Notes under the pieces: generated by a model
What the model was told of the DNA's origin: nothing
The model's database searches: none
The model's input: only the letters and a program-made list of their open reading frames with translations
Assembly (NCBI GenBank): GCA_028551475.1
Contig: CM052362.1
Span: 11,677,816-11,741,815 of the forward strand
DNA from: Casuarina equisetifolia
Taxonomy: Eukaryota; Streptophyta; Magnoliopsida; Fagales; Casuarinaceae
Direction: 5' to 3'
DNA: 64,000 nt
Translations under genes and position numbers: made by a program
Shown here: positions 38,772-49,762 of the stretch, one piece after another
Numbering within the stretch: the stretch's first letter is position 1
Layout: the number at the start of each line of letters is the position of its first letter

Positions 38772-39032
38772 ATCTCTTAGGTGAAAGAAAGCAGTCCAAT
38801 TCAAACACCACGATAACCGAGCGGGGTTTGTGTGCGCTGGGGAAAGGAAACCCTCAAGCCCTGTGCGGCCCCCTTTTTTAATCTCTAGAACCCTTCAATG
38901 GAATGGCCTTTTCGCCGGCTAACCCAAGTTTTTTTCTGCCTCACATTTTATACTATAAATTAATTGCTTTTACGGGTAAAATTCATTTGGATTTTCAAGG
39001 TACCTTTTATACTTTGAAGAAACCCTTCTTGA

Positions 39033-39060
39033 TGTGTGTGTGTGTGTGTGTGTGTGTGTG
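39033..39060. repeat. (TG)14 microsatellite
   Basis: An uninterrupted TG dinucleotide run about 260 bp upstream of the pinin-like start codon. Confidence 0.95.
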
Positions 39061-41338
39061 TTGGGGGGTGGTGTTTAAGCCCATTCAAGCTAAAAGGAAA
39101 TTTAGCCCAATCAAATTAATCAAAGATAAAGGTGCTAGTGTGTGTGTATATATATCTTTGATAAGTTTTCAAAGTAATTATACCCTAAAAAGTATAATTG
39201 ATAAATGGCAACTTCATTTATTACTGGTTTATCAACTTTAAAGACTATATTTATTATTTTGTTAGTTCCAAAAGTTATGTGGAGACCATATTTAATCATG
39301 TGTTTTCTTTTTATGTATTGTAACTTTCTATTAATAAAGAATATAAACTCATTTATAAACAAAATTTTTTGAGATAATTCACAAAGTTTTTTATCATTTT
39401 AACTTTTACTTTCTCTATTCTTCACATTTTCAACCTTTGTTTTATACTTCTACTTTCTTGATTTTAAGTTCTTGCACTTTTAAATTCTTGCCTTTACTTT
39501 CTCTTACCTTTAAATTCATACTTTTCCTTTTTGTTCTTTTAACTTTTAATTTTACTTTATTGCATTTTTTACATTTTACAAGTCTTGTTCTAGTCCAAGC
39601 TCACTTGTTGCCCACCACGAATCACATCACTTCTAGTGAGGTATTCTCAAAGTTAATATAACCACTCTTGCTTTGAGTTCAAGATCAATATACTTATTTT
39701 GTCCAGTAAATTTCTTTGCTTTTTGGCGGACTTGGTTCTATTATGGTACCTTGCGATTGTCTTTATGCTATCTGCTTTTTTTGAAAAAGCACACTTCCTC
39801 TCTCATAGCTATTTTGGGTTATTAATGATATTTCCTTAAAATAAAGGTATTATATGACAAAGAAGGTGCAACTACCCTAATGTAATAGGAGTGCTTCTAA
39901 AATAACCATAAGAAGATGGTAATACTTGTGTTGTCATTTTAGTAGTTCACGATTACCAAAAACTTTTGAAATGTGATTGCAAGCTGAAAGTTTGGCCCAA
40001 AAAACGAAGATTTCAAACCGAAAACACAAACAACGAATAGAAAATGTTCTCAATTACTTGATGATCTACAATGTACAAACTGTCCCCATTTATAGATCCT
40101 ACGCTAAGAATAGAAAACAAAATACAAATCTATTCAGTGAATTCTTTTAAAAACTAGTCCGTTTCCATCCCATTGATGGCACAATCTTCGATTGGTGAGG
40201 CTAGCTGTGTGAATGGGCAAGGCAAGTTGCAATTTTATCCTTTAATACCCATCTTTTCCCTCTGCGCAAGTTGATGGGATATAACGAATCATGAGTTGTC
40301 CCTAGGGTATGGTAAAGGTGGTAAGGAGAGTTCATGTGAAAGTTCTTGCAAGTATCCTAGGTAAGAATGTTACAGGTCTGGCACGTTAACATTGAAGATC
40401 TATGTACTGTAGAGTGGAAGGGTGCAGTTACCGTGTTTTGGATACACTCGGTTTAGTGTAATTGTAGTCTAACCGATAGGTAGATAACTTATCATGTCTC
40501 AGTTGCGTAGTTAATTAGTATCTAGGGGTCGTAGGAGTAATTTGGGTTGGCATGGGAATCTGTAGTAATTATGGGTTGTCAAGATGAATCAGGGGACCAT
40601 GTCCTGATCTCCTCCCGCAAGCTCCAACAGTAAAGGAGTGTTGCCATAGTAGTCACTTCGACCTTATATAAGGAAGAGGTGCATTTTGTAAAGGCAGCTT
40701 TTTGAATCAAAAGAAATGTTAAGGAGGTTCTTATTCCCTTGAAAGAAAACATGTGCTCCGATGAGTTTGTTGGTCTCTTTCCCATGGGGTTTGGCAATAA
40801 ACTCCCTAAATGACCTAAAACTAGTGCAGTTATGGATCCTGACAAGTAGGATTGTAACAAAGAATCCCTTTGGGTACATTTCTAATTGGCCTAAGTATGT
40901 TCTAGGGCAGGTTGTTGATCTTTAGTTTAAGCATCAAACAAAGCTTCATAGGGGTTTTAGGTTATCAAAAAAAAAAAAAAAAGGAATCATAAGTTTGTCT
41001 TGTATCATTTTGGAGGAAGTTGAGAAAAGTTCTTTAAGTAAGATGTCCACTAGTTGATCAACTAATGAGAGAAAATGAATTAATAGCTGATACTAGATGA
41101 CTTATTTTCTAATGAATGAAAATTGAACTTTATATGTTTTGAGCATGTATAGAAAACAAGATTAGCTATGAGATACAAGTTAGATAGATTGTCATGCCAT
41201 AAAGTTTAGGATTTTGGTGGAGAGCAAATAGATCATAAAATTGAACTCTATCTTCTTCTTTTTTTTTTCCCCATTTCATATCCTTTACTTGTGGTCTAGC
41301 CTTTTCATCTTGGGATTGTGTTTTGGCAAGTATCTTTA
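39061..41338. other. intergenic, with an LTR-like segment at about 39970-40930
   Basis: No gene recognised. On the minus strand around 40097-40010 the sequence reads a TATAAATGGGGACAG box and then GTTTGTACATTGTAGATCA and a T-rich leader, the look of the promoter and R region of a plant LTR. No internal domains flank it, so it may be a solo LTR. Boundaries were not established. Confidence 0.3.
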
Positions 41339-42929
41339 GTTTTCTTGCTTAAGCTTATGTTTAATATTATTTCATTTTTTCCTTGATTTCCTTCTACCCA
41401 AACATATCTTTTCCTCCCAAAAACATAAAAAAAACCAAGAAAAACAACCACCTAATATTGATCCCAAACCAAGCTTGCTCAACCTACCACTAAATCTACA
41501 TCAAGTGGTAAGAGAGACCAAGGTTTGGTGATTGAGCCATGTTTCAATTTAGAGAATACTTTTTACATTTATCCTTACATATTCACCATGTGAGGTAGCA
41601 AATAGGATACTTGTAGGCTTGGATGAGATGCAAGATTAAGTTAATGAAGGTTCTTTAACTCTTAAGAACCCAAAATAGACACCATAGCTAAGACCTATGA
41701 GCCAACCAAAAAAGATGATTGTGCTTAACATATTACAAATACCACCTAAAGCACCATCATAATCACTACAATGAATCACTATGATATGTGGACAAAGAGA
41801 TGGTATAGGAGGGAAGCTTCACAAAAGAAAGCTACAAAGGTATTTCAAACCTAGAAAATAGATATGATGGAAATAGAACTAAAATATTTGAATCTACTAA
41901 AGCATGAGATGTTATGGAGTTTGAAAAATGAGCTTAAAGCCTAAGGCATCATTGGGATCCAAATTCTTAGGTGAAAAAATGTCATGGACTGAAACTATCA
42001 AGCATTAGAGTCAAATGAAACATGAAAGATTATGAATCTTTCACCTAAGAGAAAGTTTTTAAAGAGTATATAGGCAAACAAGAAAAAAGATAAAGTGTAT
42101 AATATAGTAAAAATGTAAAAAGCTTGTTTGGTAACTAAAAATTATAGTTAAAAGAAAAGATTTGATTTCCAAATGGTCAATATGGTGGCAACAAGTTCAA
42201 TAAAGGTCAAGCATCATTTCCAAGAGTCAATATGGTTTTCTGAAAAGGAGAAAGATAATAGACAACATTCTTTTAGCTCAAGAGCTCCTACATGGATACC
42301 TTTATTTTTCTTGTTTAAGCTTATGTTTAGTCTTATTTTTATTTTTTTCCCTATGTCTCCCTACCTGAACATATCTTTTCTCATAAAAACATAGAAAACC
42401 AAGTAAATGAACATTCAATATTGATCTCAAACCTAGCTTGCTCAACCTACCACCATATTCACATCAAGTGGTAGCAAGGACCAAGGTTTGGTGAGTGAGC
42501 CATGTTTTAATTTAAAGAACACTCTTTACATTCATTCACATGTTCCACTATATGAGGTAGCAAAAAGGATGCTTGCAAGCTTATGCGAGATAAATGATCA
42601 AGTTAATGAGGTTCTTCAACTCTTAAGAACCCAAAATAAACACCAAAGCTAATACCCATGAGCCAACTAAAAAAAGATGATTATGCTTCAACATATTACA
42701 AGCACCACCATAAATACTACAATGAACACTATGATATATGGATAGAGAGGTGGTATAGGAAAGAAGTTTCACTGAAGAAAGCCACAAAGGTCATTGGAAC
42801 CTAGAAAATAGATATGACAAAATTAGAACCAAAAGATTTGGATCTATAGAAGCTTGAGGCATCCTAGAGGCAAAAAAAAAAAGCTTGAAACTTGAGGCAT
42901 AATTGTGATCCAAGACTTTAGGTGAAAAA
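41339..42929. repeat. two large direct repeats (about 640 and 620 bp)
   Basis: 41339 to about 41978 and 42307 to about 42929 are co-linear: TAAGCTTATGTTTA, GCTTGCTCAACCTACCAC, GACCAAGGTTTGGTGA and GAGCCATG occur in both in the same order and spacing. Each copy holds CATCAAGTGGTA followed by (AGAGAGACC / GCAAGGACC), resembling a primer-binding-site region of a gypsy element, at 41506 and about 42464. About 330 bp separates the copies. I read them as a duplicated 5' leader of a retroelement, not as LTRs, because the PBS-like motif lies inside each repeat. Confidence 0.6.
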
Positions 42930-42994
42930 TCTGGTTCCATCTTTTGAAATGGGAATTCTAAGGTTACGAAGTGTCATGAGAGCTACTAGTCAAA

Positions 42995-44690
42995 GAAATT
43001 ACAGATCGATTTGGTCCTACCCATTTCCAGAGCCACTTTGGAGCAATGATTTAGTTGGGTCAAATTGGATTACTCCTCCGAGCTAGCAATTTATTGCAAG
43101 AACAACAAATAACTTGTTTTATTGTTGGACTTAAGGAGGCTATCCCCATTGATGTCTAAGCTTGCTATCCATCCTCGATTTCCATGGTAATTGGTTTGGC
43201 AAAGCTGTATGAAATCCATTATCAACCCATCATGGTGGTTATGGCCACTCAAGAACCCAAACCACCAAGATTTTCATCTACCAATAACCAATTACAAAAT
43301 AAAACATTTAACTCTATCAGAAATGGTAAGATCGGAAAGCTTGTGGTCTTTGTTTTCATTGTAAAGACTAGTTTCGACCGGGTCATCCATGCAAACAATT
43401 ATTTATCTTGGAAAGCATGTGGTTCTCAGAGCCACATGAGGAGAAACCATCTAATTTTAACCACCAATTGGCCTTTTCGGCAAGTAGATACAAGAATAGA
43501 GGAAACTGTGAAAATCTCCCTTAACGCCATTTACAGAACAAAGGCCCCTAGAACTATGAGAATGTCGGAAACCAGAAAACCCGAGTCAATATTTTGGTTG
43601 ATTCTGGTAGTTCTCATAGTTTCGTGGACACCATACTAGCTTAGAAACTAGGCCTTACTTTGGATAAGAAAACAGAGATGATGATTATGATGGTCAAAAA
43701 CTAGGCTTTACTCTAAATAAGAAAATGGAGGTGACAGTTCTAATGGCAAATAGTGAAAATATGATCAGTATCAGACAGTGCAACAATGTCAAAGTTTCAC
43801 TGTAAGGAGTTTCTTTCCATGTTGATGTTTTCTTTTACCCTTACAAGGTTTACAAGGTGTGGATGTTGTGTTAGGGGTTCAATGGCTTCATACCCTTGGT
43901 CTTGTTCTTTGGGATTTCAAGAACCTCATAATGGATTTTTTTTTAAAAAAAAAAATGGGCATTGGGTGACATTAAATGCTAGTGCCACGCCATCACATCT
44001 CATTGTTAGTGATGAACATATAAAGAAAGACTCATTATTGAGGCAACATGCAATGTTTTTACAAATTGAAAGGGTGACCGAAAAGGAGGAAACTGACGTA
44101 GTACTAGCACTTCCCAAGACTATTCCAAGTGAACACCATCAGGAGCTCTCTACCATATAGGGGACAATAATAGCAAGATGTTAGGCCCAATACCGATGGA
44201 GATCATAGCCTTTTTACCAAATCAAGCCCCCTTACATTTAAAGGAACATCCCGAAGCAATCTTGGGTTTCGTGCTCAAGCCATTTCTGAACCTTGAGGAT
44301 AAGGTTCTTATCGGGGAGGGAGATATGTTACATGATGATGCCATATAGATGAACAAGCCACCAGGTGAGAATCACCGCAAAGGGAGGAGTTGACGTGGAG
44401 AATGGTTTCTAGTAGCCTAAACAGAAGGCAAATGAGTTGGTTAGACATTCCACAACTTTCGATAAACTATTTTAGCTGCACTAATTGGTGATTCTAACCT
44501 AGATTACTAAAATGGGAGAATTAGTACCGGGGACTGATTTTCGATCCTCTATAGATAGAAAGAATTGGGATTGTAAAGCATTAAGAAATTGACTTGTATT
44601 TTCCATTGTAATTTCAGGCTTCGGCCAAGTGAGAATAAAATCCTTATTTTCTCTTTGCTTCTCAACTGTTTTCCTTCTAGCATTCCATCA
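42995..44690 (+). mobile_element. internally deleted Ty3/gypsy remnant with 3' LTR
   Basis: Plus-strand gag remnants start near 43000 (RFGPTHFQSHFGA-like; QQITCFIVGLKEAIPIDV; VIGLAKLYE). A degenerate zinc-knuckle region follows near 43390-43460, and a protease-like VNILVDSGSSHSFVD block near 43590. After a short stretch the sequence jumps to the polyprotein end, FLNLEDKVLIGEGD near 44290. RT, RNase H and integrase are missing. A purine tract AAAGGGAGGAG (44379-44389) precedes a TG...CA segment at 44391-44690, taken as the LTR. The 5' LTR was not identified. Confidence 0.65.
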
Positions 44691-45379
44691 TTGGTAATCA
44701 CCGAAAAAAACGGAGTGTTCTAGACTGGGAAGATCTCTCTATCATGGCTCTTGCTACAAGATTGATGACACAAGCTTGCAACAACACCTTCTTTTCCGCT
44801 GAATCCTAGCCAAAAATCCAGACTCAAGTTCCTTCCTTAGGAAGCTACTTCATGTTGCATTTCTAGAAATATCCTTGTCGACATGGAGAAAGCAGCATCA
44901 CCCATTGTTTAAAAATTCAGCCACGTTTTGTTCATGCACAAGGTGAGAGCTTAGCTTCTTAGGCCTTTTCGCGACTTGATAGATCAACTTGTTTGGCTTA
45001 CATGCTAGAGAAAATCAACTAGCACAGGCTTTTTCTTTAAAGACCATGAGCTAGGCTCTCTTTGGCTCTTTGGTCCAACTCTATGCGTATCTCCTTTTTG
45101 ACATAGTTTAACCTATAAATTTTTACTAATTTGGACAATAAAAATGTTCCATAAAAGTACAATGTCCAACCATATTCAAAGCAATCTTTCCATGCTTAAA
45201 TAAATTAATTTTCTCCTAAAAAAATTCATTAAATAGTAAGAGAAATATAATATGTTTAAAGCACATAATCATGAAAATAAGCCAAGTTATCACTTGTCAT
45301 AAAAAATATTAGCTTAAACATATCAATAATGGAGGCATCATTAGGTTGCTTAGCATACTCTACAATTGTTGTAGGGTTT
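44691..45379. other. intergenic or second retroelement leader
   Basis: Directly after the LTR end comes TTGGTAATCACCG and, 40 bases on, an ATG (44744) opening a short frame that starts MALATRLMTQAC. It resembles a retroelement leader but the frame is lost soon after. No gene was found up to 45379. Confidence 0.3.
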
Positions 45380-47115
45380 TGATATCATTGGAGATGCAAG
45401 AAGGAGGACATTACACATCTTAGTTTTCTTGATGACATACTTCTATTTAGTAAAGGAGACCAAAGCTCTATCCAAGCCCACATGTTAGGTCTTCAAAAGC
45501 TTTAATAAATTTTTAGACTTCAACCAAATCCAATGAAGAGTAGTGCCTACATTTTTAATGTCACCCCAAAGGTGAAAAACTTCATCATAACGTTGGGTTA
45601 TATCTATTTGAGAACTTCCTACAAAGTATCTAGGAGTTCCTTTGTTGCCAAAAAAATTAAAGAATCAAGATTGTAATTCTTGGTCGAGAGGCTCCTTGCA
45701 AAAATATAACACTAGACTAGCAAGTTTTTGTCATATTTGGAAAGAGTTCAAATTATGAAGATAATCTTGTTTTCAATACAAATATATTGGGCATCCCTTT
45801 TTATACCTCCTAGCTAAATATCAAACTAGTGGACCAAGTGATGAGAAGATTTTTATGGACAAGCCTCAGATCAAAGATGTATAGTGCTAAAGTGGCTTAG
45901 GACCAAGTATGTGTTGGTAAAGCTAAAGGTGGTTTAGGCCTTTGAAAGGTTAAGGATTAGAATATAATTGCACAAAAAAAGCATATATGGAACTTACTAA
46001 ACTCCTATTTTATTAAACTAATTCTTTTGCAATGTGCAAATGGAGAATTTCACTTGGACATTGAGAAAGATTCTTAAAATTAAGTCTTTGTTTGTAAACC
46101 AAATGAAGTGGATAGTAGGAAATGGAAAGTTAGTCACACTATTGGATGACTATTGGCTACTTAAAGGACCACTTGCTAGTAGAGTTGGAGAACAAATCAT
46201 TATCTCCTCAAGAATCCCCAAAAATGCAAAGATTTTAATAATAGCGCATAATTAGGAGTGGCATTTACCTAGTAAAAATAGGTGCTTACAACTTATGTAA
46301 CAAATAACATTAATGTTATTCCGAAACCTGGTGACATTAAAGAAGATAAGCTTATATGGATTGAAGTAATGGATGGGAAGTTCTCAATCAATTTAGCATG
46401 GAAAGCTCTCATTTCTTAACAACCTATAGTTGATTGGGTTGGAATTTTGTGGTTCAATTATGTGATCCTTAATGATAATATGTTTTTTTTAATTGTTTTT
46501 TTTTAAACTCACACACCCAGGGGAGAAGGGAAGGACGAGATTCGAACCCCTGACCAGTGGGACGGCAGGTCAGGGTTAGGCTCAGAGAACGCCACTGAGC
46601 CAGGGCCCCCGCCCCAATGATAATATGGTTTGTAATCTAGAATCTACTAATCATAAGGAATAGACTCCACTTCCAAGATCAAAGAGATAAAATTTGTTGC
46701 TGTGTAATATTTTTTATGAATCTTGAGATGACATCTTTTGGGCTTGTCACTAATTGATTACAATTTGAGCATAGCTAGAAAGTATACTTGATATAAAACC
46801 ATCATTCTTGTTTTGACAATTAAGAACTAGGTGGCTCTTTCATCATGTAAAAGGAAAACTATTTAACATGTGTTTTGTTAAATTTGTATTTGTATCTTTT
46901 GTTTATGCTATTTGGAATGAAAGGTATTCTAAGATATTTCAAAACAATAAGAATTTTGAATGTTAAAATTAGAAGAAGTTCCAAAATAGAAAGAATAAAA
47001 ATGGATTCAACTTTAGTAAAATTTTTCTTGGAGTTAATAGTAAGCTCTAACCATAATGTCTTGGATTGGGCATCATTCCTGATAATAAGAAATTCTTTGA
47101 TTGGAAATTAAGTGA
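45380..47115 (+). mobile_element. decayed L1-type LINE, 3' half
   Basis: Plus-strand remnants in L1 ORF2 order: RT catalytic loop and following block near 45415-45500 (SFLDDILLFSKGD, then QAHMLGLQKL), post-RT segment (WASLFIPPS near 45790; FLWG-like region near 45850), a VGNGKLVTLLDDYW block at 46110-46150, and the zf-RVT region at about 46330-46910 (DKLIWIEVMDGKFSINLAWKAL; later YAIWNERYSKIFQNN). Stops and frameshifts are frequent. The zf-RVT part is interrupted by a SINE at 46483-46615. The endonuclease and N-terminal RT are absent. Confidence 0.7.
46483..46615 (-). mobile_element. tRNA-derived SINE with perfect 12-bp target duplication
   Basis: On the minus strand the element reads GGGGCGGGGGCCC, then TGGCTCAGTGG (RNA polymerase III A box), then GGTTCGAATCT (B box), a C-rich stretch and an A-rich tail. 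AATGATAATATG occurs at 46471-46482 and again at 46616-46627, a perfect 12-bp duplication as made by LINE-type target-primed insertion. It is the most GC-rich segment of the neighbourhood. The cloverleaf is not complete, so it is not a tRNA gene. Confidence 0.9.
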
Positions 47116-49666
47116 TCTCCTTGAAGGCTAAGTAACAAATGACAATATCCAAATTATCCACATAGGCAAAAGTATAGTGTAATGACTATAGAACTTATGA
47201 AACTGTTGGGATATTGTATTTATTGAATGACTTAAAGGTGAATGAGATGAAGATTGTTTCATTATTAGGTAACAATATGGTGGCCATACATATTGGAGGT
47301 AGCTCAATATTTTATTAAAGAACGAAAGGCAAAGATAACTGTCGTCTGGTATAAAAATAAAAATAAAAAGAAACAAAAAATTGAGCAATAGAGCATCAAT
47401 ACTTGTTCAACAAGCTAGACATCCTCAAGGTGTACATGACATTAGGCTGAGGGCGTTATTAAGAACAACGTAAGCGGATCCAACAGGGATCATGCTGACG
47501 GAGTAGGACGCCAACTGAGCAAGATCTTGTGCATGTAAGCATGCGAACTGTAGAACGGCTGAAAGAGACCAGAAACACAGAAGTATGCGTGGAATGTCCC
47601 GGCGGTTTGGATAGCAAGTAGAAGCGAGAAAACCTAGGTCTTTTTGTGTACATATACTACGGAAAGACTTTATATTTTTAAGCTTGAAAGACATCTGTAT
47701 TTTGAGCTCTATTACTTGAACAATTTTCACAAATTTAACCCACTAATTGTTCATTTCTCAGTACTAACATTACAAGATCTCTTCCTGGTTTTCAGTCTTC
47801 GCCCAAGCAACTGATGTTAGAAACTGTCAGGCCCAACCAACATTTGCAAGATCTCATTAACCAAATTAGAGGACGCATCTCAATGACTCAATTTGTACGC
47901 GTTACTTACTGCTTTCAAGCCCAAGTTTCAGATGGATTTTTCATGTTCAAACTTTCATTAGTCTTTCATGCCCGAAAATCACAAGTCAATGGATTTGATC
48001 TCCACAGAAATCACCAATTTCAAAGGAAGTGCTGAAATAATAAACACAGACCCAACATACATTGTCATGCTCTCACCAACTAAATTAGATAACACGTCTT
48101 ACTAACCGAACTTGCACTTGTCATCTCCAATAACATCTTTGAAAAATAACTCTGATATTAGTTATAATGGATTACCACTCATAAGGTTAAATGAAATATA
48201 TATATATATATACATCCACTAGAAGTTTCGATCACAACAACCTACACGCAGGAGACAATTATTTCCTCAAGTAATCTACTAGACGGAGAACTTCACCACA
48301 AATGAAGAAAATTTTCATAAGCGAGATTTATGTAGCTCTGTGTCTACAACCTAATCGCTCAAACTGTTACATTATCATATTCTTAGAGTGGATTAACAAA
48401 CAAAAATACAGCTAAAAAATTACTCAAGAAACTTAGATCCAACCCTTTCAGAAAATGGTGTAGATAAATCTCTACGGGGAATTTTTAAGGGGCTATACAC
48501 AGACATTTACTAAAGAGAAAGACACGCCCTTTTACTGACAAGATAATGGTCTGTCAAGAAACTATTGCCGAGTCTCATTAAAACACAAAAAAGTTCTCAC
48601 CGATGTACTTTTACTAAAAGTGAAAAGTCAAGATCCCTTTTTGCCTTTGGAAAAGGGCAAAACTTACAAATCTTGGACTGCCCTGCTAAAACTACTTAGT
48701 GAATATGGCTTACAACCTACACTTGTTTTTCATTGGCACCAGCGATCAGGAAAAAATAAAATAAAACAAAAACTGGCTCCGTCGTCAGGATGATCATGTA
48801 CCTCGTAAGGATGAACATTGTTTTATACGAAACGATTTTATTTTACAGTGCTCACTCCACGATTCATGAATGGATTAAGAATTATATGGTTAAGTATAAG
48901 CACAGCTCAATAGTCTATGCCTGCTGGTGCTTTGTTCTGGCTTTGCTACCTAGACAAGAGTTGACTTCATCTTCAGATTCAGATCTGACTGGATATTACG
49001 AACACTAAACTAAGGGTAAACACATCTGTAATAAAGTCTCAAATCAGTTTACATCAGCCAATTGTCGAAATAAAAAATTAGCAATATTATATTAGAAGAT
49101 CCTACGATCTTGGCTTTACGTATATCAAGGCACTGATAATGCTGACAGGGAAATAAAACTAGATGATTATCGTAGCCTCATTATAGGAGGCCATGTGAAG
49201 GCATGCCGATGATATTTCTTCTTGTTCTTGTGATTTAACACACTACTAAATCCGGTTTATCTATATGTCTAACCTATCAATGGAAAAGGGTTTCCTCGCG
49301 GCACAAAATACAGAAGCTTCATCAATCGTTCTCTTAAGCAACTTCTAAAGTTTTTTGATCTAGATGTGACAAAACATTGTAGTATTGATGCAAAAGTTCC
49401 TAGTTTTCCCACAATCAATTGTGTAATGATAGTCATTGAGTGTCTGGCTTAGTTGGGAGCATGCATTACCTAAGACCTTTTAGTTCGATTGAAATCTCAA
49501 GTTTTGCCATCAGGTTCGTGTATGGGTGTGTGTATTGAAGAAAAAATAAAATTGCAAGGGTAGCTTACTGTATGCATGGGGCTTTTATTGATGAGGAAGA
49601 AAGAAAAAGGAAGTAATAAGAGGAGAAGTGGCCACAGAAGAAAAAAGTGCAGCATGCTATATCGAT
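47116..49666. other. intergenic, no gene recognised
   Basis: No supported coding region. Open frames at 47425-47730 on the minus strand have a hydrophobic stretch but no motif I recognise. An AT microsatellite lies at about 48196-48211. Confidence 0.4.
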
Positions 49667-49672
49667 TTTATT
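49667..49672 (-). terminator. AATAAA polyadenylation signal of the WRKY gene
   Basis: TTTATT on the plus strand, AATAAA on the sense strand, about 90 bases past the WRKY stop codon. Position and motif fit a plant near-upstream element; the cleavage site is not known. Confidence 0.5.
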
Positions 49673-49762
49673 GAGCAAATAACCAAATCTTGACAAGATA
49701 GGAATACATATTAAGTCTGTGTATCTTCCAACTGCCTTCTAAAAATCACGGTTCAAATTCAT

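Noticed and set aside
41339-42929. Direct repeats as LTRs of one element
   Set aside because: The PBS-like motif is inside each repeat and no coding region lies between them, so an LTR pair is unlikely.
46500-46612. Possible tRNA gene on the minus strand
   Set aside because: A and B boxes are present, but there is no full cloverleaf or CCA-side pairing, and there is an A-rich tail with target duplication, so it is a SINE.
47425-47730. Minus-strand 101-codon frame with a hydrophobic stretch
   Set aside because: No recognisable family, starts without context, and the region is full of repeats.
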